From positions 142,450 through 206,449 of the forward strand of contig JAJEDY010000059.1 in NCBI GenBank assembly GCA_022821275.1: 64,000 bases of DNA. The letters run 5' to 3'. The DNA comes from Candidatus Latescibacterota bacterium (GTDB taxonomy: Bacteria > Latescibacterota > UBA2968). This document shows, in pieces, positions 26,445 through 37,280 of this stretch (position 1 is the first letter of the stretch; each line of letters opens with the position of its first letter). Below the pieces are notes generated by a model, which was given only the letters and a program-made list of their open reading frames with translations, made no database searches and was not told the origin of the DNA. The translations under genes and the position numbers were made by a program.

Positions 26445-27102
26445 GGGTATCCTGTTCACTTTCCCCATCGGTATTGATCACGCCCGATAACGGGCTGTCT
26501 TTGCCTTCGGCCACCCGCTGCTCTTCTTCTCGGAGCAACTCCTCTAACTCGCGAATCCTGGGCAGATCAGACAGGGTCTTGAGGCCAAAATGCTTCAAAA
26601 AATCGCGTGTCGTTCCGTATAACAGGGGCCGCCCGGGCGCGTCTGACCGCCCGGAAATGCGGATCAAACCCTTTTCCATCAATTGCCGCAAAACGCCATC
26701 GACAGACACACCGCGAATATGCTCGATCTCGGCTTTGGTAATCGGCTGCTTAAAAGCCAGAATAGCGAGCGTTTCCAGGGACGCCTGGGAAAGCCGAGGC
26801 GCGACTTTCTCGCGCATCAGTTGCCGAATCCATGGCGCAAATTCGCTGTGTACAGCCAACTGAAAGCCCCCTGCGACTTCAACAACCCTGAAACTGCGCC
26901 CTGTTTCGGCGTATTCTTCATTGAGATCATTGACATAAGCGCGAATTTCTTTTGCGCCAGTATGCTGTCCCAAAACCGATGACAGGCGCGCTGCTCCCAG
27001 AGGGTCATCGGCTGCAATCAACAACGCTTCAACCACGCCTTTGTTGCGTGCATCTTCATCGGTAGCCAAATTTGCGACGCGTGCGTCATCTCTCTCAGAC
27101 AT
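26356..27102 (-). CDS. scpB: Segregation and condensation protein B
   Basis: 248 aa. Two winged-helix domains span about residues 20-190, with the family box LAFKQPITKAEIEHIRGV and a LLYGTT strand. ScpB dimers join ScpA and SMC in the bacterial condensin. The last 45 residues are a Gly/Glu/Arg-rich, probably disordered tail; its coding sequence overlaps rluB by 89 bases in another frame. The gene overlaps scpA by 8 bases. Confidence 0.96.
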   Translation of the reverse strand: MSERDDARVANLATDEDARNKGVVEALLIAADDPLGAARLSSVLGQHTGAKEIRAYVNDLNEEYAETGRSFRVVEVAGGFQLAVHSEFAPWIRQLMREKVAPRLSQASLETLAILAFKQPITKAEIEHIRGVSVDGVLRQLMEKGLIRISGRSDAPGRPLLYGTTRDFLKHFGLKTLSDLPRIRELEELLREEEQRVAEGKDSPLSGVINTDGESEQDTHDRAPEPVSGSRGGGFEAGERPVDTNGQR

Positions 27103-27898
27103 CGGTTGTGCCCTCCTCGAAAGACGCCGTGTCTAAAGCATCGCGGCGATAAACCCAGAGTTCTCCATCAATATCAGCCTGTTGAACGCGGACTTTTCCT
27201 TCTTTCATCAATTCCAGCAACGCGATAAATGTCACAACAACGACAATTCGATATGTACTGGCTATCAGGTCGCTAAATGGGACCTGATGACGCCGATCGA
27301 GTACATCGAGCACGTATGCGACGCGCTCCTCTGTGGTCACATCGACCCGCGTCACCTCGTGAAAATCAACTTTTGGCGCCGCATCCATCGCCTGCTTAAA
27401 GGCGCGGAGCAATTCGAACAGGCTCACGGGACGAAATTCCCCGGATTCGGTCGCGTGCTGCTTCCGAATATCTTCCAGGTCCATCGAAGTACCCCGATAA
27501 AAAACATCGCGGTACTCCGTCTGCTGATCGTCCATCCACGTAGCTACTTCTCTGAACTGCTGATACTCCAACAAGCGACGCACCAATTCTTCGCGAGGAT
27601 CTCCTTCTTCCTCCTCGGCTTCTGGATCAGAGGGCAACAACATGCGCGATTTGATACGCATCAATGTGGCGACCATCACGACGAAATCGCCGGCAACCTC
27701 TAAGTTTAATCGCTGAATGATCTCGACATATTCTAAAAATTGCCGCGTAATATCGGCGATGGGAATATCGTAGATATCGATCTCGTTTTTTTGAATGAGA
27801 AAGAGCAGCAGATCCAGCGGGCCTTCGAACAAATCGAGCTTCACGCCATAAGGCGCGGCATCCGGATCGAACTGAGCTGTCAAATTGGATGCAATCAT
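27095..27898 (-). CDS. scpA: Segregation and condensation protein A
   Basis: 267 aa. The N-terminal kleisin motif [17 protein letters not shown] is diagnostic, and the [12 protein letters not shown] segment follows. The C-terminal winged helix (about 200-260) contacts the SMC head. ScpA bridges SMC heads and binds ScpB. It overlaps trpS by 4 bases (ATGA) and scpB by 8. No smc gene is in the window. Confidence 0.97.
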   Translation of the reverse strand: MIASNLTAQFDPDAAPYGVKLDLFEGPLDLLLFLIQKNEIDIYDIPIADITRQFLEYVEIIQRLNLEVAGDFVVMVATLMRIKSRMLLPSDPEAEEEEGDPREELVRRLLEYQQFREVATWMDDQQTEYRDVFYRGTSMDLEDIRKQHATESGEFRPVSLFELLRAFKQAMDAAPKVDFHEVTRVDVTTEERVAYVLDVLDRRHQVPFSDLIASTYRIVVVVTFIALLELMKEGKVRVQQADIDGELWVYRRDALDTASFEEGTTDV

Positions 27899-28962
27899 CG
27901 CGCCTCCCTCTCTTGTTTTTTTATTCTATCTCGCGCTTTGCGAGAAATCCGATTCCATACGCCGGTAAAACCCATCGCCTTTTTCATAGCCAAAAGCGTT
28001 TCGTGTGCAAGTGCTTGCGTTTTCATCGTGCCTTCGTAAATCACTTGCTCGATATAACCCGACTGCGCCGCAAAATGTGCTCGGCGCTGGCGGATAGGAG
28101 TGAGAAACTCATTGAGCGCGCGTGCCAATTTATCTTTGACTTCAACATCGCCCACGCGGCCCTGACGATAGCGGGTTTTGAGATCTTCAACCTCGGCGAC
28201 ATTGGGATTAAATGCATCGTGATACATAAATACGGGATTGCCTTCGACAGTGCCCGGAATATCCGCGCGAACGCGATTGGGATCCGTGTACATACCGCGC
28301 ACCTTTTTTTCCACTGTTTTTTCGTCGTCAGACAAAAAAATCGCATTGTCGAGACTTTTGCTCATCTTGGCCTGTCCATCGGTTCCCACCAGAGTAGGCA
28401 CATCGCCTATGAGGAGTTCGGGAATGGGAAAAACATCGCCGTAATACGCGTTAAACCGACGCGCAATTTCCCGTGTCACTTCAACGTGCGCCTCGTTGTC
28501 TTTCCCCACCGGCACAACATGGGCGCGCGGCATCAAAATATCGGCACTCTGAAGCACGGGATACCCGATCAGGCCAAATGGAATTGCCTCATCTGTCATA
28601 TTCGCCGCGCGTGCCATATCTTTCACGCTGGGCAACCGCGCCACGCGGGGCAAAGTCACGAGCATCTCAAAAAACAGATTCATCTCGTACACAGCGTGAA
28701 TGGCCGATTGCAAATAGATGGTCGATTTTTGGGGATCTATGCCCACAGCCAAATAATCCAATACCATCTCATAGATATTTTCCCGCAGTGCTTCGATGTG
28801 TTCTTTTTCGGGCTGTGTGGTCAACATGTGCAGATCGGCCACCAAAAAATAGCTCTCGTAATCATCTTGCAGGGCCACGCGGTTTTTCAAAGACCCGACA
28901 TAGTGCCCGAGATGCAAACGCCCCGTGGGCCGATCACCTGTTAATATTCGCTTTTTGTCCAT
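27895..28962 (-). CDS. trpS: Tryptophanyl-tRNA synthetase
   Basis: 355 aa class I synthetase. The HIGH motif is HLGH (residues 17-20) after TGDRPTGR, and KMSKS is present in [11 protein letters not shown]. The trp-specific [10 protein letters not shown] and PVGKDNEAH segments are conserved. Cytosolic charging of tRNA-Trp. It lies between an HNH gene (12 bases upstream) and scpA. No T-box or leader is visible. Confidence 0.98.
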   Translation of the reverse strand: MDKKRILTGDRPTGRLHLGHYVGSLKNRVALQDDYESYFLVADLHMLTTQPEKEHIEALRENIYEMVLDYLAVGIDPQKSTIYLQSAIHAVYEMNLFFEMLVTLPRVARLPSVKDMARAANMTDEAIPFGLIGYPVLQSADILMPRAHVVPVGKDNEAHVEVTREIARRFNAYYGDVFPIPELLIGDVPTLVGTDGQAKMSKSLDNAIFLSDDEKTVEKKVRGMYTDPNRVRADIPGTVEGNPVFMYHDAFNPNVAEVEDLKTRYRQGRVGDVEVKDKLARALNEFLTPIRQRRAHFAAQSGYIEQVIYEGTMKTQALAHETLLAMKKAMGFTGVWNRISRKARDRIKKQEREAR

Positions 28963-28974
28963 CAGTTCCCGCTT

Positions 28975-29502
28975 TTAATCATCCATAAAAAGATAGGGAC
29001 GCCAGCGGCGATCTGGCACCCCAATATGATGTCGAATAAAGGTCACCCGATTCGGTGACTGAGGCTTGCGCAATAATGACAAACCGACTTCCGCAGGCGT
29101 ATTGTCGCCCTTGCGGTTGTTGCACCGATGGCAGGCGCACACCAGATTGTCCCAGGAATTGCGCCCATTGTGAGACCTCGGCACCACGTGATCAATGGTA
29201 AATGGACCGCGGCGAATGCCACAATACTGACACTGAAACCCATCGCGTTTTAAGATATTGCGCTTGGTCAAAGCGAGGGGTTTGGGAGGCACGCGCACAT
29301 ATACAGCCAGACGCACCACGCTCGGTACAGGGTATGAATCGCTCACCGTATGAATACGAGAATCGCACGTCTCAACGACTTCTGCGCGGCCTCGAAAAAC
29401 CAGCACAATAGCCCTGCGTACAGAACACACATGCAACGGTTCGTAACTCTGATTGAGCACCAGCACAGACTGATTGAGTACCGTGGGCATCGTCACGGGC
29501 AT
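28975..29502 (-). CDS. HNH endonuclease family protein
   Basis: 175 aa. A typical HNH module occupies about residues 85-140: CQYCG (zinc ribbon), FTIDHVVPRSHNG with the catalytic Asp-His, SWDNLVCACHRCNNRKG with the Asn and the second CxxC. The N-terminal half (VLNQSYEPLHVCSVRRA) belongs to the chromosomal HNH family found in many bacteria, not to a homing element. GAGGTG precedes the ATG at 29502 by 7 bases. It is the first gene of the trpS-scp operon, downstream of a good promoter. Its cellular role is not established. Confidence 0.88.
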   Translation of the reverse strand: MPVTMPTVLNQSVLVLNQSYEPLHVCSVRRAIVLVFRGRAEVVETCDSRIHTVSDSYPVPSVVRLAVYVRVPPKPLALTKRNILKRDGFQCQYCGIRRGPFTIDHVVPRSHNGRNSWDNLVCACHRCNNRKGDNTPAEVGLSLLRKPQSPNRVTFIRHHIGVPDRRWRPYLFMDD

Positions 29503-29567
29503 GGTAAATCACCTCAAAAAATAGCGATTAGCCTCCTCCCATCCACTATCTAACTATAAATCCTCAT

Positions 29568-29596
29568 GATATATCGCATTGACTACAAGGTGTCAA
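29568..29596 (-). promoter_or_regulatory. Predicted promoter of the HNH-trpS-scp-cmk-rpsA operon
   Basis: Minus strand TTGACA (29596-29591), a 17-base spacer and TATATC (29573-29568); an overlapping TATCAT at 19-base spacing is an alternative -10. It lies about 65 bases before the HNH gene start. Confidence 0.7.
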
Positions 29597-29623
29597 GCCT
29601 TATTCACTCTCATTTTGCTCTAT

Positions 29624-30007
29624 CTATTCATCAACCAGGCCTGCATAGGCGTGCGCATCCATCAAGGCCTCTGTTTCTGTAGGATCTGAAAGGCGCACTT
29701 GAATCATCCATCCCTCTTCATAAGGCTCGTCATTGACCAGAGCAGCATCATCTGTCAACTGGGTATTGACATCAATCACCTCACCCGAAACCGGAGCAAT
29801 GAGATCGGACACGGTCTTGACCGCCTCAATTATGCCATAAGATTCCCCCTGAGTAACAAAATCTCCAATCTCTGGCAATTCTAAAAACACAATATCGCCC
29901 AACTCGCCCTGCGCGTAATCGGTAATCCCACATGTGCCGGTATCACCCTCAATCCGAACCCAGTCGTGATCGCTGTTATAGAGTAAATCTTCTGGAATAT
30001 CTGACAT
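29624..30007 (-). CDS. gcvH: Glycine cleavage system H protein
   Basis: 127 aa lipoyl-domain protein. The lipoylated lysine is in GIIEAVKTVSDL, and the SDHDWVRIEGDTGTCGITDYAQ start is typical. It carries the aminomethyl group between P, T and L proteins. No gcvT or gcvP lies in the window; here gcvH follows accC by about 43 bases, perhaps reflecting shared lipoate/biotin-domain expression or a stand-alone lipoyl carrier role. Confidence 0.95.
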   Translation of the reverse strand: MSDIPEDLLYNSDHDWVRIEGDTGTCGITDYAQGELGDIVFLELPEIGDFVTQGESYGIIEAVKTVSDLIAPVSGEVIDVNTQLTDDAALVNDEPYEEGWMIQVRLSDPTETEALMDAHAYAGLVDE

Positions 30008-30050
30008 CTTCTACTCCTTTGTACCCTTATTTATGAGTGAGAAATGGGAT

Positions 30051-31394
30051 TCATCCCCCATAGCCCAACTTGTTCACAAATTCCGTTGTTGCTCGTCCCG
30101 TTCTAAAATCCTCGTGTTGCAATGCATGGAGGTGAAAGGGAATGGTCGTTGGCACACCTTCGATCACAAACTCTTCAAGCGCGCGCACTGCCCGTGCAAT
30201 AGCCTCGTCGCGCGTGTCGCCATATCCGATGAGCTTGGCCAAAAGGGAATCGTACTGCGGGGGAACCGTATATCCCGTATATACGTGCGAATCAATGCGA
30301 ATGCCCGGACCACCCGGCAGGTGAAGGGAATTAATTGTGCCGGGCGAGGGCCTGAAATTGTGCTCGGGATCTTCGGCATTGATCCGACACTCAATAGCAT
30401 GCCCTTTGAAATCAAATAGATCTTGAGATATAGGAAGAGATGCACCTGCTGCGATGCGAATCTGCCATTTGACCAGATCGAGTCTTGCCACCATCTCTGT
30501 AACCGGGTGCTCGACCTGAATCCGCGTGTTCATTTCTAAAAAATAAAAGTCACCGGAAGTGTCGAGCAAAAATTCAACGGTACCAGCACTGGCATATCCA
30601 ACCGCGCGAGCACCTTTAATAGCTGCCTCTCCCATGCGCTGGCGCATGGCGGCATCAACTACGGGAGAAGGCGACTCTTCAATGAGCTTTTGATGCCGAC
30701 GCTGGACCGAACACTCTCGTTCCCCCAAATGCACAATGCTCCCCGCCGAATCTCCCAACACTTGAATCTCCACATGCCGGGGCTGCACAATCTCTTTTTC
30801 CAAATAGAGCGCGCCAGATGTAAACGCCGCCTGTGCCTCGGCCTGTGCCATTTGCCAGGCGCGTTCCAACTCGCGCTCTGAAAACACAGTGCGCATCCCT
30901 CGCCCACCACCACCTGCCACGGCCTTGAGACGCACGGGATAACCAATGCGACGCGCAGCTTCACGGGCCGCCTCATAGCTCTCCAAAACCCCCGTACCCG
31001 GCGCAACGGGCACACCGGCCCCTTGCATAGTATCTCGCGCGATGGCCTTATCGCCCATTTTGCGTATCGCTTCGGCAGATGGGCCAATAAAAACAATGCC
31101 GCAAGTGCCGCAAATTTCGGCAAACTCGGCATTCTCGGCCAGCGGACCATATCCCGGATGAATCGCATCGGCATTGGTCACTTCGGCAGCACTTAAAATG
31201 CGCGGAATATTTCGATAACTTTGCTCGCCAGAGGGCGGGCCGATACAAACGTCTTCGTCGGCCATACCAACGTGCAGAGAGTTGCTGTCCGCTTCAGAGT
31301 AAACAGCCACAGTTTGCAGCCCCAACTCTTTACAGGCTCGGATAATACGCAGCGCAATCTCGCCGCGGTCGGCAATGAGAACTTTTTCAAACAA
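30051..31394 (-). CDS. accC: Acetyl-CoA carboxylase, biotin carboxylase subunit
   Basis: 447 aa. The ATP-grasp fold is complete: [18 protein letters not shown] start, the glycine-rich [12 protein letters not shown] loop, HVEIQVLGD and [14 protein letters not shown] with the active-site residues. It carboxylates biotin on AccB using ATP and bicarbonate. It follows accB after a 100-base spacer that contains an inverted repeat. accA and accD are elsewhere. Confidence 0.97.
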   Translation of the reverse strand: MFEKVLIADRGEIALRIIRACKELGLQTVAVYSEADSNSLHVGMADEDVCIGPPSGEQSYRNIPRILSAAEVTNADAIHPGYGPLAENAEFAEICGTCGIVFIGPSAEAIRKMGDKAIARDTMQGAGVPVAPGTGVLESYEAAREAARRIGYPVRLKAVAGGGGRGMRTVFSERELERAWQMAQAEAQAAFTSGALYLEKEIVQPRHVEIQVLGDSAGSIVHLGERECSVQRRHQKLIEESPSPVVDAAMRQRMGEAAIKGARAVGYASAGTVEFLLDTSGDFYFLEMNTRIQVEHPVTEMVARLDLVKWQIRIAAGASLPISQDLFDFKGHAIECRINAEDPEHNFRPSPGTINSLHLPGGPGIRIDSHVYTGYTVPPQYDSLLAKLIGYGDTRDEAIARAVRALEEFVIEGVPTTIPFHLHALQHEDFRTGRATTEFVNKLGYGG

Positions 31395-31434
31395 GGGTAT
31401 GATCTCAAAAAAGGAAAGGCCAATAGGGCCTACT

Positions 31435-31471
31435 CATTCGCAGGGGGTGGGCAAACGACAACAAGCGAATG
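31435..31471. other. Inverted repeat in the accB-accC spacer
   Basis: CATTCGC (31435-31441) and GCGAATG (31465-31471) form a 7-bp stem with a 23-base loop, and AGGCC/GGCCT (31417-31431) a second small stem, within the only sizeable gap between accB and accC. It could be an mRNA processing or stability element. No T-run follows, so it is not a terminator. Confidence 0.3.
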
Positions 31472-31494
31472 GGCATCCCCGAAAGGAATAACTG

Positions 31495-31974
31495 CTACTC
31501 TTGTGGGTCAATTAAAAATAAGGGCGTGTTGTATTCGACGGGCGCGGCATTTTCAACCAGTACGCGCACCACCCGACCATTCACGTCACACTCGATTTCA
31601 TTCATAATTTTCATGGCTTCAATAATACACAGGGTCTGTCCTCGCGCGACCTCATCGCCTTCTGTTGCATAAGGCGGTGCTTCGGGATTTGGCGATTGGT
31701 AAAACATACCCACCATAGGCGAGCGCAAAGTGTGATAGTGCCCATCGTCTTCACTGGTAGCATCTTCAACCTGGGTCTCAGGTACATCAACAGGTGCTGA
31801 CGCCGGCGGCGCAGATAGTGTTTGCACAATGGGGGCCTGCTGGCTGGCGCGCACAATGCGAATGCGCCCGCGGCCAAAGAGCTTGCGTTCAATCTCTACT
31901 TCCTGCACATCATCGACACCAATCAGATCGATGAGTTCTTTTGCACTTGCTATTACCTGTTTGGGAATTTTCAC
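31495..31974 (-). CDS. accB: Acetyl-CoA carboxylase biotin carboxyl carrier protein
   Basis: 159 aa. The biotinylated lysine is in the C-terminal EAMKIMNEIE motif. A Pro/Ala-rich linker (about 60-80) connects it to a short N-terminal helix. It carries carboxybiotin between AccC and the AccAD transferase. It begins 9 bases after the efp stop; efp-accB-accC is a common bacterial order. Confidence 0.97.
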   Translation of the reverse strand: MKIPKQVIASAKELIDLIGVDDVQEVEIERKLFGRGRIRIVRASQQAPIVQTLSAPPASAPVDVPETQVEDATSEDDGHYHTLRSPMVGMFYQSPNPEAPPYATEGDEVARGQTLCIIEAMKIMNEIECDVNGRVVRVLVENAAPVEYNTPLFLIDPQE

Positions 31975-31983
31975 AATGATCTC

Positions 31984-32541
31984 CTAAACCCGTTCGACAT
32001 AAGATTGGGTGCGCGTATCAATCTTCAACACATCGCCAATCTCGACAAATAGCGGAACCTGTACTGTTGCCCCGGTTTCCACGAGCGCGGGCTTTGTCCC
32101 GCCAGTGGCTGTATCGCCGCGCAAACCGGGATCGGTTTGATCGACTTTTAATTCTACAAAAATGGGCAGTTCCACACCCAGGGCATTTCCCTCGGCAATC
32201 AGTACATCGACAATCTCATTTTCCTGCAACAGCTTTTGTGCATCGCCCACAACCTCCGTAGATACTTCGTATTGGTCGTAGGTGCGGGTATCCATAAAAA
32301 TGTAAAATGTGTCTTGTTTATATAAATATTGGCTCTTTCGTTTTTCCAGACGAACATCATCTACCTTGTCGCCCGACCGGAACGTGCGGTCAATCACAGC
32401 GCCCGACTTCACACTCTTGAGCTTGGTGCGCACGACCGCAGCGCCTTTGCCGGGTTTAAAATGCTCAAACTCGGTCATAAAAAAAAGCTGTCCATCCAGG
32501 CGAATAACCATACCATTGCGAAAATCAGAAGTAGAAACCAT
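31984..32541 (-). CDS. efp: Elongation factor P
   Basis: 185 aa, three OB-like domains. The N-terminal loop is FKPGKGAAV with Lys32 at the tip, the residue modified in lysine-type EF-P (by EpmAB or YmfI-type systems elsewhere). It relieves ribosome stalling at polyproline. The start MVSTSDFRNG at 32541 is chosen because upstream codons do not match the family. No EpmA, EpmB or EarP gene is in the window. Confidence 0.96.
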   Translation of the reverse strand: MVSTSDFRNGMVIRLDGQLFFMTEFEHFKPGKGAAVVRTKLKSVKSGAVIDRTFRSGDKVDDVRLEKRKSQYLYKQDTFYIFMDTRTYDQYEVSTEVVGDAQKLLQENEIVDVLIAEGNALGVELPIFVELKVDQTDPGLRGDTATGGTKPALVETGATVQVPLFVEIGDVLKIDTRTQSYVERV

Positions 32542-32545
32542 AAAA

Positions 32546-33283
32546 TTATCCTTGCTTTGACGCGCTAAAGCCAATAAGTGGAGGACGCGACATAAAAACA
32601 TCCCAAAATGGGTTGTGCTGTTGAGATGGGTGTAAAAAGGGACCGATCCATTGAAAATCGGAAAAACCAGCTTTCTGAAAGGCCCATTGATACGTTTCTG
32701 GCTTGAGAAAATAATTCTTAAACTCAAACTGCGTGCCATCTTCATTGATCATTTGGTACAAAATAATATCGCCCTCTTCAGGAGACGGGGTACACACTTT
32801 GTCAAATCCGTATTGGGCAAAGGAAATCGTTCCCCTGGGAACATGCTGGACATTGTCATTAAATCCGATAAATCGCCCCTCCTGTTGCAGTCTATTATAG
32901 GCCACTTGGACAAAATTGAGAAGTTCCTCTTTTGTCCTGGCATAATTTAAAAGATACATCGCCACCACGACCTCGACAGATTCAACCATATCGAGTTGTG
33001 CCACATCGCGATTCAGATACTTGCATCCCAGAGGACGGATCCGTTCCTCTTCTTCTGCCAACTTGATCATTTCTGCGGAAAGATCGACGCTTGTGACTTC
33101 TGCCGCCCCGGCACGCTTGATCTTGCGCGTGTAAAACCCCTCACCACAAGCCAGGTCTAAGACCGTTCCCCCTCGGATATCTCCCAATATCTCTAAGAAA
33201 GTATATTCTTCAATATATTTTCGGAATGAAAGTTGCTTGGAATCCCTATAGGCTTCAGCAATTCCATCATACTCAGAACTCAT
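32546..33283 (-). CDS. Class I SAM-dependent methyltransferase
   Basis: 245 aa. Motif I is TVLDLACGEGFYTR, with an acidic SVDLSAEMI strand 2 end and the post-II VAMYLLNYA region. The fold is UbiE/toxin-methyltransferase-like and the substrate is unknown. It overlaps the TPR gene stop by 4 bases and is 4 bases from efp, so it is co-transcribed with translation and fatty-acid genes. An EF-P or ribosome-related target is possible but not indicated by sequence. Confidence 0.82.
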   Translation of the reverse strand: MSSEYDGIAEAYRDSKQLSFRKYIEEYTFLEILGDIRGGTVLDLACGEGFYTRKIKRAGAAEVTSVDLSAEMIKLAEEEERIRPLGCKYLNRDVAQLDMVESVEVVVAMYLLNYARTKEELLNFVQVAYNRLQQEGRFIGFNDNVQHVPRGTISFAQYGFDKVCTPSPEEGDIILYQMINEDGTQFEFKNYFLKPETYQWAFQKAGFSDFQWIGPFLHPSQQHNPFWDVFMSRPPLIGFSASKQG

Positions 33284-34023
33284 GTTCTTGATTCCTCTGA
33301 TTCCAATAAATTCCGCAACTCGTATAGGCGGGCAATAATATGCTCATTATTGGGTTCGCGTGCAAGCACCTGTTCCAAAACGGCGATGGCCTCCTGGATA
33401 AGACCCTGACTCGCGTACAGCTCAGCCAGTGTTTCTGTTGCAATAACAGGGGCCTCTCCCCCGGGTTTTGGCTCGCGTTTAAGCGATGTAACCAGCGTAT
33501 CTAAATCATCCTCGACATCTTCCTCTAAGAGCTGGGCAAATGCCTCGCTCTCAGATACGACTTCCCGAACGCCAGAATCTGTATTCATGTCAGCCGGCTC
33601 AGGAACGCTGTCATGCTCTACTTCATGCTCCTCGCCCTTGAGTTTGCGAATCTGCTCTATGAGTTCGGGACTAAATGGATCGCGTTCATGAGCCTGTTCA
33701 AAATATTTGAGCGCGAGGTCACCACGGCCCAATTGCAAAGCGATTTTGCCCATATACCAGCGCGCGGCAAGATGACTGGCATCTAATTGCAATACTTTTT
33801 CGAACGCCAGACGCGCTTCTTCATAATGCCCGGCAGCCTGATAGCACTTGCCCATTACCATATGGCCCGTCGCATATGACGGACGATAGCGCAATCCTCG
33901 GCGACATACCTCAATAGCGCGTGCGATCTCACCTTGCGCCAACAACCCATCTGCCAGACGTGCAAATAAAATGGATGTCGGATTTTGATCACAGATTTTT
34001 TGAAGTTTCTCTATTTCCAACAT
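33280..34023 (-). CDS. TPR-repeat protein
   Basis: 247 aa. Four or five tetratricopeptide repeats cover residues 1 to about 125 (for example ATGHMVMGKCYQAAGHYEEA and ARWYMGKIALQLGRGDLALKYF), then an acidic linker and a final repeat pair near 200-240 (AELYASQGLIQEAIAVLEQV). No signal peptide, so probably a cytosolic scaffold. First gene of the efp-acc operon, with a good promoter about 35 bases upstream. Confidence 0.85.
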   Translation of the reverse strand: MLEIEKLQKICDQNPTSILFARLADGLLAQGEIARAIEVCRRGLRYRPSYATGHMVMGKCYQAAGHYEEARLAFEKVLQLDASHLAARWYMGKIALQLGRGDLALKYFEQAHERDPFSPELIEQIRKLKGEEHEVEHDSVPEPADMNTDSGVREVVSESEAFAQLLEEDVEDDLDTLVTSLKREPKPGGEAPVIATETLAELYASQGLIQEAIAVLEQVLAREPNNEHIIARLYELRNLLESEESRT

Positions 34024-34054
34024 GGAAGTAAATTGCCTCTAAAAAAGAGCGGGC

Positions 34055-34083
34055 ATAATAGAAAAAAGGTCCGAAATTGTCAA
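34055..34083 (-). promoter_or_regulatory. Predicted promoter of the TPR-efp-accBC-gcvH operon
   Basis: Minus strand TTGACA (34083-34078), a 17-base spacer and TATTAT (34060-34055), matching consensus at 6 and 5 of 6 positions. Confidence 0.75.
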
Positions 34084-34365
34084 CGATAAATAGAGATCTT
34101 ATCCCATCTCTATCGCGCCGTCTTCCCCCGCAATTACACAAGAAAAGATCAACGCGCAACAAAATCGTTCTCAAATGTAAAAAATCTGACCAAAAAATCC
34201 ACTGCAAAATCAGCCAATAATTTCGACGATTCCCGATGTGATTTACCTTGTCTCATAAGCGTGAAATGGATATATTTCCAATCCGTCGCAAGAAGCAATT
34301 TTATTCATAACATTGATGTTTAACAATCTGTTACATTCATAAAGTACAGATATTCAGGACATACT
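34084..34365. other. Divergent intergenic region upstream of bioB
   Basis: AT-rich and non-coding. The right half should hold the bioB promoter; the best candidate is TTGATG (34313) with a weak CATAAA at 19-base spacing. A small dyad TAACA-atc-TGTTA sits at 34321-34333 and could be an operator, but it does not resemble the long BirA box. AGGA precedes the bioB ATG by 6 bases. I see no RNA gene. Confidence 0.4.
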
Positions 34366-35394
34366 ATGTACACCTTTTATGCTCAAAAAGCTCTCTTCAG
34401 TACCGGCTTGTCAACCGCTGAAATGCACGCTATTCTTCAAACGCCTGATCGCGACATTCTACCGCTTTTACACGCAGCATACCAGGTGCGCCATCACTAT
34501 TTTGGATGCAAAGTACACATCCATGTGCTGATGAATGCCAAAAGTGGCTTGTGTCCCGAAGATTGTGCCTATTGCTCGCAATCGGCTGTCTCAAACGCAC
34601 CTATTGATAAATATCCCCTGCGATCAGCCCGCGAAATGATAGATGCAGCCCGCGAAGCCAAAGAAAACGGTGCGTATCGATACTGCATTGTCACGAGCGG
34701 ACGCGCACCCACCGACAATGAAGTTGATGCCATTACAGATGTCGTGCGTCAGATCAAACGGGAAGTAGATATCGACATCTGTTGTTGTTTGGGCTTGCTA
34801 ACGGGCGAAAAAGCACAGCGCTTAAAAAACGCTGGCGTCGATCGCGTAAATCACAACCTCAACACCAGCAAAGCGCACACGCCGCATATTGTATCTACGC
34901 ATACCTATGAAGACCGCCTAAAAACCCTGTACAACATCCAAAAAGCGGGTCTGGACACGTGCAGCGGCGGCATTATCGGCATGGGAGAAACCCACGATGA
35001 TATAATTGATATGGCCGTGTCGTTGCGCGACCTCAGCATCGACTCCATCCCGGTCAATTTCCTGCACCCCATCGCAGGCACGCCCCTGTCAAATCAAAAT
35101 ACCTTAACCCCTCACGATTGCTTGCGCGCATTGTGTCTGTTCCGATTTGTCAACCCATCAACCGAAATTCGCGTGGCAGGTGGGCGAGAAAAAAACCTCC
35201 GGTCCCTTCAACCCCTCGCACTTTATCCCGCCAACTCGCTCTTTATGGAAGGATATTTGACCACCGGTGGTCTGGATGTGGAAGATACGCACCAGATGAT
35301 TGCCGATTTGGGATTTGAAGTTGAAACGATACAAAGCGAATCGCAAAACGATCAGCTTCTGGCGATTGGCACATCAGTACAGGTTCAACGGTAA
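34366..35394 (+). CDS. bioB: Biotin synthase
   Basis: 342 aa radical-SAM enzyme. [10 protein letters not shown] binds the [4Fe-4S] cluster; RVNHNLNTS, the GGIIGMGET box and EIRVAGGRE (Arg for the [2Fe-2S] cluster) are all conserved. It inserts sulfur into dethiobiotin. No other bio genes are adjacent. The biotin product is used by the AccB encoded divergently just upstream, a possible functional pairing. Confidence 0.97.
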   Translation: MYTFYAQKALFSTGLSTAEMHAILQTPDRDILPLLHAAYQVRHHYFGCKVHIHVLMNAKSGLCPEDCAYCSQSAVSNAPIDKYPLRSAREMIDAAREAKENGAYRYCIVTSGRAPTDNEVDAITDVVRQIKREVDIDICCCLGLLTGEKAQRLKNAGVDRVNHNLNTSKAHTPHIVSTHTYEDRLKTLYNIQKAGLDTCSGGIIGMGETHDDIIDMAVSLRDLSIDSIPVNFLHPIAGTPLSNQNTLTPHDCLRALCLFRFVNPSTEIRVAGGREKNLRSLQPLALYPANSLFMEGYLTTGGLDVEDTHQMIADLGFEVETIQSESQNDQLLAIGTSVQVQR

Positions 35395-35402
35395 AAACGA
35401 AT

Positions 35403-37280
35403 ATGTCGATCTACGAAAAAAAATACGACGTCATTGTTGTCGGCGGTGGCCATGCGGGGGCAGAAGCCGCACTGGCCTCTTCGCGCATGGGATGTGAAAC
35501 ACTGCTGCTGACGATGAACCTCGACACCATCGCGCAGATGTCGTGCAATCCGGCCATTGGCGGCATAGCAAAAGGCCACATGGTGCGTGAAATTGACGCT
35601 CTGGGCGGTGAAATGGCGCGCAATATTGACGCCACGGGTTTGCAATTTCGCATGCTCAATCGGCGCAGAGGCCCCGCCGTACAGGCACCACGGGCACAGG
35701 CGGACAAAAAGGCCTATCAGTTTCGCATGAAAGAAGTAGTCGAAAACCAGCCACACCTCGATGTCAAACAGGGCTTGCTCGAAGACCTCGTGGTCAAAAA
35801 TAGACGCATTGAAGGCGTGGTTACCAAGGCCAAAACGGTTTTTGTCGCCAAAACCGTAATCCTGACCACGGGCACCTTCCTCAAGGGCCTCATTCATGTC
35901 GGCGATTTCTCCTACAGCGCGGGGCGCGCAGGCGAGCAAGCCGCCGACAAAGCATCCGATGGCCTCTCGCAACTCGGTTTTGAACTCGGACGGCTCAAAA
36001 CCGGCACCCCACCGCGCGTCAATGCGCGCAGCATCGACTTTGGCGCGTGCGAAGAGCAACCCGGCGATGAGGACCCCCGACCCTTTTCCTACCATACCGA
36101 CTACATAGAACAAGAGCAACTCAGTTGTCATCTCACAACGACCGTGCCAAAAACGCACGATATTATTCGCTGCAATCTGGATCGTTCGGCCATGTACAGT
36201 GGGCGTATCCAGGGTGTGGGACCGCGGTATTGCCCTTCGGTAGAGGACAAAATTGTGCGCTTTCCCACCAAAGAAGGACATCAAATTTTTCTCGAGCCCG
36301 AAGGGTATCACACCCTCGAAGTCTATCTCAATGGCCTGTCGATGAGCCTGCCCGAAGATGTGCAGGTCGAGGTTGTACGCAGCATTCCCGGCCTCGAACG
36401 GGCCGAGATCATGCGCCCGGCCTATGCCGTTGAATACGACTATGTGCCCCCGACGCAAATCCATCCCACCCTGGAAACCAAACCCATCGCCGGTCTGTTT
36501 TTCGCGGGACAAATCAACGGTACCACCGGATACGAAGAAGCCGCTGGTCAGGGAATTATGGCGGGCATCAACGCCGCTTTAACAGCCCAGGGTGACGATC
36601 CCATAATCCTGGATCGCTCGCAGGCTTATATCGGCGTCCTGATTGACGACCTCGTGACCAAAGGCACTGAAGAACCCTATCGCATGTTTACCTCGCTGGC
36701 CGAATATCGCCTGCTCTTGCGACAGGACAACGCGGATTTGCGCCTGTGCGAACTCGGACGAAAAATTGGCTTGCTTTCCGAAGAGGCGTATAGCCGTTTT
36801 TGCAAACGCAAACTGCAAATTGATGAAGAATCCGAACGGCTGCGATCAACGCGCCTCACCCCAACCGACAATGTTCAAACAGCGCTCAAAGCATCGCATT
36901 CTTCTCCGTTGAAACGCGCGGTGACGCTCGCCGAACTGTTGCGACGACCAGAATTGTCTTACGACATCGTCACACAATTGTCTCCTGCTGATAGAAACCT
37001 GCCCGAGGATGTATGCGAATCGGTCGAAATTGAACTCAAATACGAGGGGTATCTCGACCGACAAGAAGAGCAGGTACAGCGCTTTCACAATTTGGAAAAA
37101 AAATACATTCCCGAAAATTTTGACTATGCCGCCATTGCGGCTTTGCGAAATGAAGCTATTGAAAAATTCACCCGCATCAGACCCCGATCACTGGGACAGG
37201 CCTCTCGCATTCCCGGCATTTCGCCTGCTGATATTTCTCTACTTATGATTATGCTGAAAAAACGCGGTATTCCCGTATGA
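35403..37280 (+). CDS. mnmG: tRNA U34 carboxymethylaminomethyl enzyme MnmG
   Basis: 625 aa, full length. The FAD-binding [10 protein letters not shown] opens the protein, followed by [15 protein letters not shown] and the cysteine-bearing [13 protein letters not shown] near the middle. The C-terminal helical domain binds MnmE and tRNA. The enzyme makes cmnm5U34 with MnmE. It starts 8 bases after the bioB stop and overlaps the next gene by 4. Confidence 0.98.
   Translation: MSIYEKKYDVIVVGGGHAGAEAALASSRMGCETLLLTMNLDTIAQMSCNPAIGGIAKGHMVREIDALGGEMARNIDATGLQFRMLNRRRGPAVQAPRAQADKKAYQFRMKEVVENQPHLDVKQGLLEDLVVKNRRIEGVVTKAKTVFVAKTVILTTGTFLKGLIHVGDFSYSAGRAGEQAADKASDGLSQLGFELGRLKTGTPPRVNARSIDFGACEEQPGDEDPRPFSYHTDYIEQEQLSCHLTTTVPKTHDIIRCNLDRSAMYSGRIQGVGPRYCPSVEDKIVRFPTKEGHQIFLEPEGYHTLEVYLNGLSMSLPEDVQVEVVRSIPGLERAEIMRPAYAVEYDYVPPTQIHPTLETKPIAGLFFAGQINGTTGYEEAAGQGIMAGINAALTAQGDDPIILDRSQAYIGVLIDDLVTKGTEEPYRMFTSLAEYRLLLRQDNADLRLCELGRKIGLLSEEAYSRFCKRKLQIDEESERLRSTRLTPTDNVQTALKASHSSPLKRAVTLAELLRRPELSYDIVTQLSPADRNLPEDVCESVEIELKYEGYLDRQEEQVQRFHNLEKKYIPENFDYAAIAALRNEAIEKFTRIRPRSLGQASRIPGISPADISLLMIMLKKRGIPV

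Noticed and set aside
27889..28944. 351-aa plus-strand frame
   Set aside because: Antisense to trpS with no recognisable domain.
35385..36512. 375-aa minus-strand frame
   Set aside because: It lies wholly antisense to mnmG, which has complete family motifs; the frame is a codon-bias shadow.
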